A stretch of DNA of 64,000 nucleotides from Streptomyces sp. NK08204 (GTDB lineage Bacteria > Actinomycetota > Actinomycetes > Streptomycetales > Streptomycetaceae): positions 248,001-312,000 of the forward strand of contig NZ_JAINVF010000002.1 of NCBI RefSeq assembly GCF_020400585.1. Reading direction: 5' to 3'. Below are positions 44,691 through 52,748 of the stretch, in pieces. Below the pieces are notes generated by a model. The model made no database searches, was not told where the DNA came from, and was given only the letters and a program-made list of their open reading frames with translations. The first letter of the stretch is position 1; every line of letters begins with the position of its first letter. Both the position numbers and the translations under genes were made by a program.

Positions 44691-45641
44691 TCAGACGATG
44701 GTCTGAAGGTGCACGGTGCCGTCGGGCAGGCCCGCGGACTGGACTGCGAAGATGCTGCCGTTGGCGTCGATCTCAGTGGCGGATGCCTGCCAGGTCCCGG
44801 AGGCGCTGCGGGCGCGGTCCCACACGCCCGAGCCGGGCACCACCGCGTCGACGGTCATGCTTCCGTCGGCAAGCGCGGCTGCGGTCACCGCGGTGATGCC
44901 GCCGTTGGTGTCGAGGTGGGTGGAGCCCTGCCAGTTGCCCGCCGCGGTACGGACACGGTCCCAGACCCCCGAGCCGGGCACGACGGCCTCGATGTGCTGG
45001 GTGCCGTCGGGCAGCGCCGCCGTTGCCAGCGCGGTGACGCCTCCGTTGCTGTCGATCTGCGTCGCGGAGGTCTGCCACGCACCGGAGGCACTGCGCACGC
45101 GTTCCCAGATGCCGGAGCCGGGCACGAGGGTCTCCAGGTGCAGGGTTCCGTCGGTCAGACCCGCTGCAGCGACCCGGGTGATGGACGGGTTGTCGTCGAT
45201 CTTTGTGGCTGCCGTCCAGGTGCCGCTGGTATTCCGTGTGCGGTCCCACACGCCCGCGTTCTTCACCACCACGTCGACATGGAGCGTGCCGTCCTTCAGT
45301 GCGGCGGCGGTCACGGCGATGATGTTGTCGTTGTCGTCCATTTTCACGGCGCTCGCTGCCCAGATGCCGGAGGCGCTGCGCACCCGCTCCCAGACCCCTG
45401 AGCCGGGGACCACGGTGAAGGTGTGCAGGGTGCCGTCGGGCAGCGCGGCGGAGGCGACGGCGGTGATGGCGTTGTTGTCGTCGATCTCGGTGGCGCTGCC
45501 GCCCCAGGTGCCGGCGGATCCGCGCGTCCGTTCCCAGACGGTGCCGTGAGGGACGGTGGAGGCGGTCGGGGCGACGTCGAGGTAGGCCGCCGCTGTCGCG
45601 CCTGCGCTGCAGACTGCTGACCGCTCGCGCCACCGACGAGC
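44691..45641 (-). pseudogene. Truncated tandem-repeat beta-propeller/lectin-like gene
   Basis: The frame is open from 45641 to the stop at 44691 but has no convincing start; the first GTG is at 45413. It encodes about six repeats of 48 residues, each like VPGSGVWDRVRSASGTW...I(D)xNGGITAV..AAL.DGT.H. This pattern fits tectonin/tachylectin-like beta-propeller blades. The 5' part, which would carry a secretion signal or enzymatic domain, is missing, and 45650-45840 is degenerate. The IS right end is 11 bp from its stop. Confidence 0.6.
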
Positions 45642-45839
45642 TCACGGCACTCACCACCTTGGTGCCCAAGCCGAAGCCCGAGCCGAAGACGCAGCCGAAG
45701 CCTGATTCCAAGCAGACCAGGCCCGTAGAACCGGCCAGGGCGACCACGCCCGCCAAGTCGCTCAGCCGATACACCCCCCGCCGCATAGCCCGTGCGGTCA
45801 AAAGGCGTCTGACTCCTTGAGCAAGGTCGCAGGCTCCGG

Positions 45840-46075
45840 TCGACAGGCGTGTCCAGCATCTTCTGAAGAGCTACCCGGATCGTCATCCGGCTGCAGGCAG
45901 AGGCGGACACCCAGGGCTTGATCACCTGGGCGGTCGACGCCGACTCGACGGTGTGCCCGGGCCCACCAGCACGCCGCCGGAGTGGTGAAAGGACATCCTT
46001 GTCGAGGAGTTGGCCCAGCCGTGGGAGGCGTGTGTCGAAAGGACGCCGTCATCCTGCTCGGGATGGACCGGCCGA
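45840..46075 (+). pseudogene. Transposase fragment, IS5-family DDE region
   Basis: RIVIRLQAEADTQGLITWAV, then DADSTVC followed after a frameshift by AHQHAAGVVKGHP matches the stretch around the first catalytic Asp of IS5-type transposases (VDSTVCRAHQHAAG). Both ends are missing. Confidence 0.6.
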
Positions 46076-46105
46076 GAAAGCGGGCTGCAGGGGCTGGTGC
46101 TCGGC

Positions 46106-46276
46106 ATGGCTGACCTTCGTCGCCAGGCCTACCTGATCCATCCGCGGCATGACCTGTCGCACTGGGGCTGTTGTTCCGGTGTCGACCGTTCCGCTGTCAC
46201 CCGGGCCGTTGCTGAGATCTGTACGCTGCTGGTCCAGCGGGGCTGCGCGGTTTCCGACCGGCCGGGCTGCGACTGA
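46106..46276 (+). pseudogene. Transposase N-terminal helix-turn-helix fragment
   Basis: 56 residues: RHDLSHWGCCSGVDRSAVTR, then a helix ending LLVQRGCAVSDRPG. This is the N-terminal DNA-binding part of a third IS5/IS4-like transposase, ended by a premature stop. The catalytic part is absent, replaced by the LuxR-type gene 25 bp downstream. Confidence 0.6.
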
Positions 46277-46300
46277 AGAAGCCGGCGGACGTGTTCGCAA

Positions 46301-47302
46301 GTGCTTGCTCTGCTGGGAATCGACGCCATGACTGAAGCGGTCTATCGCGCCCTGCTGGCCCATCCCGCCGACGATGTCACAGCCCTGGCCAGGCGCCTGA
46401 CCACCACCGACGACCAGGTACGGCACGCCCTGGACAGGCTCAGTGAGCTCTCCCTCGTCCGCCCGTCCCACGAGGCACCCGGTCAGCTGCACCCCGTCAG
46501 CCCGGAGGTCGGCCTGGAACTCCTCTTGGCCCAGCAGCAGGTCGAGTTAGCGGCCCAACAGCAGCGCATCGAGGCATCCCGGGCCGCCGCCGCACAGCTC
46601 ATCGCCGAGCATGCAGCCCTGCACCCTCACGCGGGCCCAGGAGTGGAGCAGTTGGAGGGTCTCGACCAGATCCGCGACCGGCTCGCCCAGCTCACCCGCC
46701 AGGTGCGCAACGAACTCATGACACTGGCCCCTGACGGAGCCCACCGGCCGGACAGCATCGAGGCGGCCAAACCGCTCAACAGCCAGCTGCTCAGCCGTGG
46801 CATCCGCATGCGCACCATCTACCTGGACAGTATCCGCAACAGCCCGCACACCGTGGCCTACGCGAACTGGCTTGGCGAGCGAGGCGCAGAAGTGCGCACC
46901 ACACCCACCCTCCCCACTCGCTTGATCATCATTGACCGCGAACGGGCCGTCATTCCCGTGGACAGCGACGACTCCGGCGCCGCCGCAATCGTGCTGACCA
47001 GCCCCGGCACGCTCACCGCGCTCTGCGCCCTCTTCGAGGGCCTTTGGCGCGACGCCAAACGCCTCAGCGACTTACCCCGGCAGAGCCCCGACAGCATCAC
47101 CGACACCGAAGCCGTTGCGCTGAAACTGCTCGCCGGTGGCTACACCGACGAAGCCATCGCCAAGCGCCTCGGCGTCTCAGCCCGCACCGCCCGAAGAATC
47201 GCCACCGGCCTCATGCAGCGCCTCGGCGCTCGCAGCCGCTTCGAGGCCGGTGTTCGCGCCGCACAGCGCAACTGGATCGGCGAGCCCGGAAAAGCGACCT
47301 GA
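46301..47302 (+). CDS. LuxR-type regulator with N-terminal TrmB-like helix-turn-helix
   Basis: 333 residues from a GTG start (VLALLGIDAMTEAVYRALLA). The N-terminal winged-helix-like part (1-65) is followed by a coiled coil (70-105), a central domain of about 130 residues with MRTIYLDSIRNSPHTVAYAN, and the C-terminal LuxR HTH (ALKLLAGGYTDEAIAKRLGV and the following recognition helix, about 265-320). This architecture is common in Streptomyces orphan LuxR proteins, often in accessory regions. No partner kinase is visible. The 260 bp after it hold nothing I recognise. Confidence 0.82.
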   Translation: MLALLGIDAMTEAVYRALLAHPADDVTALARRLTTTDDQVRHALDRLSELSLVRPSHEAPGQLHPVSPEVGLELLLAQQQVELAAQQQRIEASRAAAAQLIAEHAALHPHAGPGVEQLEGLDQIRDRLAQLTRQVRNELMTLAPDGAHRPDSIEAAKPLNSQLLSRGIRMRTIYLDSIRNSPHTVAYANWLGERGAEVRTTPTLPTRLIIIDRERAVIPVDSDDSGAAAIVLTSPGTLTALCALFEGLWRDAKRLSDLPRQSPDSITDTEAVALKLLAGGYTDEAIAKRLGVSARTARRIATGLMQRLGARSRFEAGVRAAQRNWIGEPGKAT

Positions 47303-47566
47303 CCAGTGCACGCTGGAGTGAGTCGGTCTCAGATCGCAGGGCTGGCGCAGAGGCTCTGCATTCCGGGGGTGGCTTGATCGGAAATGCCCGCTTGGAGCGC
47401 CGATTGTGACGGGAATGCGAAGACATCACGGATGGTGTCGGCGTGTCGGACGTTTCCCAGTCGGCTGCCGCGACCACATGACGGCGCCCTTGCCGCTGCT
47501 CCCTGGAACTCTGATGAACTCGGACCTTCGTCGGCGGTGCGGGGGTGCTGCTACGCAGGCACGGAG

Positions 47567-47683
47567 CCTACGGGCGCCGGCACTCCACGCTGGCCAAGGC
47601 GTCCGGGGACGCCGCCCCCGAGGTCACGCCGGACGCCGCTGAGCGGGAACCACCGGGAGTCTGAACCACACCGCCTTGCCCGA
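47567..47683. repeat. Right copy of the 117-bp direct repeat bordering the insertion
   Basis: 114 of 117 positions match 41581-41697. Here the permease part is an orphan 32-codon tail, and the HATPase part (47624-47683) belongs to the complete gene on the minus strand. Confidence 0.92.
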
Positions 47684-48076
47684 CGGGGTGGGGCGGTGGC
47701 CGCAGGACGAGCTGAGGGCGCGGATCAGCAGCAGACCGCGTCCGCCCTCCTGCCAGACATCGGGCTCCTCGAGCACGGTGCGGGTGAGATGCCCGGGCGG
47801 CGCCGGGTCGGGGTCGTGCACCTCGACCCGGCAGCCGGTCGGCAGCAGCTCCACCACCAGCTCGATCGGGCCCCGGCCGTCGGTGTGCTCCACCGCGTTG
47901 GCCACCAGCTCCGCCGTGAGCAGCTCCGCGGTGTCGCTGTCGGCGGCATGCTCGACCTCGGCCAGGGCCGTGCGCACCAGGGCGCGTGCCGCGGGTACCG
48001 CTGCCGTGGTGTGCGGCAGGGCGATACGCCAGGAGGCCGGTTCGGCGGCGGGTTCGTACAAGGCGAGTCCGTTCAT
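47624..48076 (-). CDS. ATP-binding (HATPase_c) anti-sigma-like regulatory protein
   Basis: 150 residues from MNGLALYEP (a longer start at 48127 is possible). N-box LLTAELVANAVEHTDGRGP, G1 VEVHDPDPAPP and G2 EGGRGLLLIRALSSSCGHRP are the GHKL motifs of RsbW/SpoIIAB-like kinases, very abundant in Streptomyces. The last about 20 codons lie inside the direct repeat. In the ancestral order its 3' end overlapped the permease gene by about 40 bp. Confidence 0.85.
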   Translation of the reverse strand: MNGLALYEPAAEPASWRIALPHTTAAVPAARALVRTALAEVEHAADSDTAELLTAELVANAVEHTDGRGPIELVVELLPTGCRVEVHDPDPAPPGHLTRTVLEEPDVWQEGGRGLLLIRALSSSCGHRPTPSGKAVWFRLPVVPAQRRPA

Positions 48077-48318
48077 GGAGCAGGGCTGTCCTGCTGTTGA
48101 ATACAGGAATGGTACGGGCCCGGCCACGGCCGCCGTCGACGGGCTTCGCCCGGCTGTTACGGCGCTGTCGATGATCGGTGACGCGTATGACGGGACTCGG
48201 TCATATCAGGGCGGTACCTGGTGCCCGTGTCGCGCACTCATGACGACGGTCACAAACAGGTGATAACTTCATGAGGTAGTGCAACGTACGGCACCGCCCC
48301 CCTAGGAGGCCGCACGTC

Positions 48319-49146
48319 ATGAGTCCCTTCACCGGCTCCGCCGCCCGCACCTGCGACTGGGAGCACCTGCGGGTCAAGCTCTCCGACGGGGTCGCCACCG
48401 TCACCCTCGCCCGCCCCGACAAGCTCAACGCCCTCACCTTCGGGGCCTACGCCGACCTGCGCGACCTGCTCGCCGAGCTGTCCCGGGAGCGCGCGGTGCG
48501 CGCCCTGGTGCTGGCCGGCGAGGGGCGGGGCTTCTGCTCCGGCGGCGACGTCGAAGAGATCATCGGTGCCACGCTGTCCATGGACACCGCCGAGCTGCTC
48601 GACTTCAACCGGATGACCGGGCAGGTGGTGCGGGCGGTACGGGAATGCCCGTTCCCGGTGATCGCCGCCGTGCACGGGGTCGCGGCGGGCGCGGGCGCCG
48701 TGCTGGCCCTGGCGGCCGACTTCCGGGTGGCCGACCCCACCGCCCGCTTCGCCTTCCTCTTCACCCGCGTCGGCCTGTCCGGCGGTGACATGGGTGCGGC
48801 CTATCTGCTGCCCCGGGTCGTCGGCCTCGGCCACGCCACCCGGCTGCTGATGCTGGGCGCGCCGGTGCGCGCCGCCGAGGCGGAGCGGATCGGCCTGATC
48901 AGCGAGCTGACGGAGGAGGGCCGGGCCGACGAGGCCGCCCTGATCCTGGCCCGCCGCCTGGCCGACGGCCCGGCCCTGGCCCACGCCCAGACGAAGGCGC
49001 TGCTCACGGCCGAACTGGACATGCCGCTCGCGGCAGCGGTGGAACTGGACGCGGCCACCCAGGCCCTGCTGATGAACGGCGAGGACTACCGGGAGTTCCA
49101 CGCGGCGTTCCTGCAGAAGCGCCCGCCGAAGTGGCGCGGGAGGTGA
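48319..49146 (+). CDS. Enoyl-CoA hydratase/isomerase family protein
   Basis: 275 residues: ARPDKLNALTFGAYADLRDLL, the oxyanion-hole segments GRGFCSGGDVEEI and HGVAAGAGAVLALAADFRVA, and the later FLFTRVGLSGGDMGAAYLLP. It hydrates or cleaves unsaturated acyl-CoA intermediates. It is placed 1 bp before the aryl-CoA monooxygenase gene, so it probably acts in the same aromatic-CoA pathway (inference). Confidence 0.9.
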   Translation: MSPFTGSAARTCDWEHLRVKLSDGVATVTLARPDKLNALTFGAYADLRDLLAELSRERAVRALVLAGEGRGFCSGGDVEEIIGATLSMDTAELLDFNRMTGQVVRAVRECPFPVIAAVHGVAAGAGAVLALAADFRVADPTARFAFLFTRVGLSGGDMGAAYLLPRVVGLGHATRLLMLGAPVRAAEAERIGLISELTEEGRADEAALILARRLADGPALAHAQTKALLTAELDMPLAAAVELDAATQALLMNGEDYREFHAAFLQKRPPKWRGR

Positions 49147-49147
49147 C

Positions 49148-51469
49148 ATGAAGGTCGCGGTCATCGGCGGCGGCCCCGGTGGTCTCTACGCCGCCGCCCT
49201 GCTCAAGCGCCTCGACCCGGCCCGGGAGATCACCGTCTGGGAACGCAACGCGCCGGACGTGACCTTCGGCTTCGGCGTGGTCCTCTCCGACGAGACCCTG
49301 GGCGGCATCGAACACGCCGACCCCGTTGTCTACGCCGCCCTGCAGAAGGAGTTCGTCCGCTGGGACGACATCGACATCGTGCACCGGGGCGTCCGGCACA
49401 CCTCCGGCGGCCACGGATTCGCCGCACTCGGCAGGAAACGGCTCCTGGAGGTCCTGCACGAACGCTGCCGCGACCTCGGTGTGGACCTCCGCTTCCGCAC
49501 CGAGGCGCCGCACCCGGACCGGCTGACCGCGACGCACGACCTCGTCATCGCCGCCGATGGTGTGCACAGCACCACCCGGGACGCCTACGCCCCTGTGTTC
49601 CGCCCCCATGTGGCCGAACACCACTGCCGGTATATATGGCTCGCCGCCGACTTCCCCTTCGACGCCTTCCGCTTCGAGATCGCCGAGACCGAGCACGGCG
49701 TGATGCAGCTGCACGGCTACCCTTACGCCCGCCCGTCTCCCGACCACCACCCCTCAACGAGGCCCTCCGGGCCGCCGAACCAATTCGGCGCCTCCACCGT
49801 GATCGTCGAGATGCGCGAGGAGGTGTGGCGGGCGGCCGGGTTCGCGGAACTCGAGGAGCAGGAGTCCGTCGAACGCTGCGCCAAGATCTTCGCCGACGCG
49901 CTCGGCGGACGCCCCCTGCGCTCCAACAGGTCGGCCTGGACCACCTTCCGCACGGTCGTCAACGAACGCTGGTCGCACGACAGGGTCGTCCTCCTCGGCG
50001 ACGCCGCCCACACCGCGCACTTCTCCATCGGCTCCGGCACCAAACTGGCCGTGGAGGACGCGCTGGCCCTCGCCGCGTGCCTACGCGAACAGCCCACTGT
50101 GCAAGGGGCGTTGGCCGCCTACGAGGAGGAGCGCAAGCCCGTCGTCGCCTCCACCCAGCGGGCCGCCCGCGCCAGCCTGGAGTGGTTCGAGAACCTGGAC
50201 CGCTACCTCGGCCAGCCGCCCCGCCAGTTCGCGTTCAACCTGCTCACCCGCAGCCGTCGCGTCACCCACGACAACCTGCGGCTGCGCGACGCCCGCTTCA
50301 CCGCGTCCGTCGAGCGCGAGTTCGGCTGCCCACCCGGCACGCCCCCGATGTTCACCCCGTTCCGGCTGCGCGGTCTGACCCTGCGCAACCGGGTCGTCGT
50401 CTCACCCATGGACATGTACAGCGCCGTCGACGGCGTCCCGGGCGACTTCCACCTCGTCCACCTCGGCGCCCGCGCGCTCGGCGGGGCCGCTCTGGTGATG
50501 ACCGAGATGGTGTGCGTGAGCGCAGAAGGCCGCATCACACCCGGCTGCGCCGGCCTCTACACCGGCCGGCAGGGCGAGGCCTGGCGCCGGATCACCGACT
50601 TCGTGCACCGCCAGGCACCCGGCACCGCGATCGGCGTGCAGCTCGGCCACTGCGGGCGCAAGGGTTCCACCCGGCTGATGTGGGAGGGCATGGACGAGCC
50701 GCTGCCCGAGGGCAACTGGCCGCTGGTGGCCGCCTCCCCGCTGCCGTACAAGCCGGGCAGCCAGATGCCGCACCAGCTCTCCCGCGCCGGGCTCACCGAC
50801 ATCCGCGAGCAGTTCACGGCCGCCGCCTGCCGGGCCGCCCGCGCCGGCTTCGACCTGCTCGAACTGCACTGCGCGCACGGCTACCTGCTCTCCGGTTTCC
50901 TGTCCCCGCTGACCAACCGGCGCACCGACGCCTACGGCGGCACGCTGGAAAAGCGGCTCCGGTTCCCGCTGGAGGTCTTCGACGCGGTGCGCGCGGTGTG
51001 GCCCGAGGAGCGGCCGATGACCGTGCGCATCTCCGCCACCGACTGGGCCGAGGGCGGTACCACGGCAGCGGACGCCGTGGTCGTCGCACGGGCCTTCGCC
51101 GCGCACGGTGCCGACGCGATCGACGTGTCCACCGGGCAGGTGGTGGCCGAGGAGCGGCCGGAGTTCGGGCGGTCGTACCAGACGCCGTTCGCCGACCGCA
51201 TCCGGCACGAGGTCCGCGTCCCGGTGATCGCGGTCGGCGCGATCTCCTCCTGGGACGACGTCAACTCCCTGATCCTGGCGGGACGAACGGACCTGTGCGC
51301 GCTCGCCCGCCCGCACCTGTACGACCCGCACTGGACCCTGCACGCAGCCGCGGAGCAGGGCTACGACGGACCGGGTGTGGTGTGGCCCGCCCCCTACCGG
51401 GCGGGCAGCAGACGCCCGCAGACGGGCCGCACGGACGCGCCGAAGCCCCGTCTCACGCTCGGCACATGA
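49148..51469 (+). CDS. Bifunctional salicylyl-CoA 5-hydroxylase / 2-aminobenzoyl-CoA monooxygenase-reductase-like
   Basis: 773 residues, a fusion. Residues 1-about 395 are a FAD aromatic hydroxylase (MKVAVIGGGPGGLYAAALLK; VVLLGDAAHTAHFSIGSGTK). Residues about 400-760 are an Old Yellow Enzyme/NADH:flavin oxidoreductase domain (FTPFRLRGLTLRNRVVVSPM; LHCAHGYLLSGFLSPLTNRR; AVGAISSWDD). Such fusions hydroxylate and dearomatise salicylyl-CoA or 2-aminobenzoyl-CoA. The adjacent aryl-CoA ligase and PaaX support an aryl-CoA route. Which ring substituent is used cannot be read from the sequence. Confidence 0.92.
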   Translation: MKVAVIGGGPGGLYAAALLKRLDPAREITVWERNAPDVTFGFGVVLSDETLGGIEHADPVVYAALQKEFVRWDDIDIVHRGVRHTSGGHGFAALGRKRLLEVLHERCRDLGVDLRFRTEAPHPDRLTATHDLVIAADGVHSTTRDAYAPVFRPHVAEHHCRYIWLAADFPFDAFRFEIAETEHGVMQLHGYPYARPSPDHHPSTRPSGPPNQFGASTVIVEMREEVWRAAGFAELEEQESVERCAKIFADALGGRPLRSNRSAWTTFRTVVNERWSHDRVVLLGDAAHTAHFSIGSGTKLAVEDALALAACLREQPTVQGALAAYEEERKPVVASTQRAARASLEWFENLDRYLGQPPRQFAFNLLTRSRRVTHDNLRLRDARFTASVEREFGCPPGTPPMFTPFRLRGLTLRNRVVVSPMDMYSAVDGVPGDFHLVHLGARALGGAALVMTEMVCVSAEGRITPGCAGLYTGRQGEAWRRITDFVHRQAPGTAIGVQLGHCGRKGSTRLMWEGMDEPLPEGNWPLVAASPLPYKPGSQMPHQLSRAGLTDIREQFTAAACRAARAGFDLLELHCAHGYLLSGFLSPLTNRRTDAYGGTLEKRLRFPLEVFDAVRAVWPEERPMTVRISATDWAEGGTTAADAVVVARAFAAHGADAIDVSTGQVVAEERPEFGRSYQTPFADRIRHEVRVPVIAVGAISSWDDVNSLILAGRTDLCALARPHLYDPHWTLHAAAEQGYDGPGVVWPAPYRAGSRRPQTGRTDAPKPRLTLGT

Positions 51470-51935
51470 GACCGACGGCGCGCCCGCCGGATTCAGGATC
51501 CGGCCGCGTCTGCCGCCTGCCCTGTCGCCGCGGCCGGGCGGTGGTCGGCGGCGGTCGGCGGCGGTCGGCGCGGTGCCGGCGCGCGGCCGTGCCCCGTGCG
51601 CGCGGCTCGGGTGGGGGCGCAGCCGCGTCCGCTGTCCGCCCGTTGTCTCCGCCGGGCAGGGCCGCCTGGACGGCTCGGACGGCGGGTGCGGTGCACTGCT
51701 CCGGTCGTCCGGACGACGGCTGCCCGCCGTGGCCCGCCTGGGCTCTGGGCACGGCGTGGCCATCCGGTTGCGGTGCCGGCGCCTGCCTGGCTGCCCGCTG
51801 CCTCCGCCGGGCACAGACGGACCGGCGTCCGGCGGAGCGCTCCGGTCGTCCGGACGACGGCTGCCCGCCGTGACCCGCGCGGGTGACGGGCACGGCGCGG
51901 CGATCCTGCTGCGCTGCCGGTGAAGGGCCGACCCC
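51470..51935. repeat. Gene-free GC-rich stretch with a 34-bp direct repeat
   Basis: Positions 51698-51731 and 51839-51872 are identical over 34 bp (gctccggtcgtccggacg onwards), 141 bp apart, within a looser duplicated unit. The repeat contains the palindrome ccggtcgtccggacgacgg. Around 51540-51570, ggcggtcggc is repeated three times. No convincing gene. It separates the monooxygenase from the convergent paaX. Confidence 0.6.
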
Positions 51936-52748
51936 TCACACCCCGGCGAACCGCGCCCCCGCGTCCCGCAGCCGCTCGTGCAGCGCCCGGAACACCTCCG
52001 CCGAGCGGACTCCGGGCCAGTCGGCGGGCAGCAGGGCGGTGGGCAGGCCGGGGTCGGTGTAGGGAAGGTGGCGCCAGGAGTCCAGCGCGAGGAGGTAGTC
52101 GCGGTAGGCCTCCTCGGCCGGGGTGTCCTCCCGGTGCTGCCAGGAGTCCAGGACGGGCTCATGGGCGTCGAGGAAGTCCTCGTGTTCCTTGGCGATCGCG
52201 GCGAGGTCCCACCAGCGGGCGACCGCCTCGGCGGTGGGGGCGAAGCCCAGATGCTCGCCGCGGAAGAAGTCCACGTACGGGTCGAGACGCAGCCGGCACA
52301 GGGTGTGCCGGGTCTCCTCGTACAGTCGTGCCGGGGCGATCCACACCCCTGGGGCCGCCGTGCCGAAGCCCAGGCCCGCCAGCCGGGAGCGCAGCACATG
52401 CCGCTTCTGCCGCTCCGACTCGGGCACGGAGAAGACCGCGAGCACCCACCCCGCGTCCTCGCACGGCGCCGCGGCGTAGATGCGCCGGTCGCCGTCCTCC
52501 AGCAACTGCAGCGCCTCCGGCGACAGTTCGTACCCTGCGGCGCCGCTGTCGGTGCGGGCCGGCAGCAGCAGGCCGCGCCGTTTGAGCCGGGACACCGAGG
52601 AGCGGACGGACGGCGCGTCCACGCCGGCCGCGGCCAGGAGCCGGATCAGCTCGGCGACGGGTACCGGGCCGGGCATGAAGCGGCCGTACGCGCCGTAGAG
52701 CGTGACGATGAGGGACCTGGGGGCGTGCTGCTCGGACACGTTGATCAT
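51936..52748 (-). CDS. PaaX-family transcriptional regulator
   Basis: 270 residues: SLIVTLYGAYGRFMPGPVPV, a winged helix with VRSSVSRLKRRGLLLPARTD, the central WVLAVFSVPESERQKRHVLR and a C-terminal PaaX domain with WQHREDTPAEEAYRDYLLAL. PaaX proteins repress aromatic degradation genes until an aryl-CoA is bound. It overlaps the aryl-CoA ligase gene by 4 nt, the enzyme that would make the inducer. Confidence 0.93.
   Translation of the reverse strand: MINVSEQHAPRSLIVTLYGAYGRFMPGPVPVAELIRLLAAAGVDAPSVRSSVSRLKRRGLLLPARTDSGAAGYELSPEALQLLEDGDRRIYAAAPCEDAGWVLAVFSVPESERQKRHVLRSRLAGLGFGTAAPGVWIAPARLYEETRHTLCRLRLDPYVDFFRGEHLGFAPTAEAVARWWDLAAIAKEHEDFLDAHEPVLDSWQHREDTPAEEAYRDYLLALDSWRHLPYTDPGLPTALLPADWPGVRSAEVFRALHERLRDAGARFAGV

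Noticed and set aside
44773..45801. Long minus-strand open frame over the beta-propeller repeats
   Set aside because: It is a shadow of the repeat-coding frame: Arg/His-rich translation with no domain, whereas the adjacent frame gives regular 48-residue repeats.
41698..47566. Integrative conjugative element or prophage
   Set aside because: No integrase, excisionase, replication or transfer gene is present; only transposase remnants and cargo, so an ICE or phage is not supported.
51470..51935. CRISPR-like array
   Set aside because: Only two exact units with non-uniform surroundings and no cas genes.
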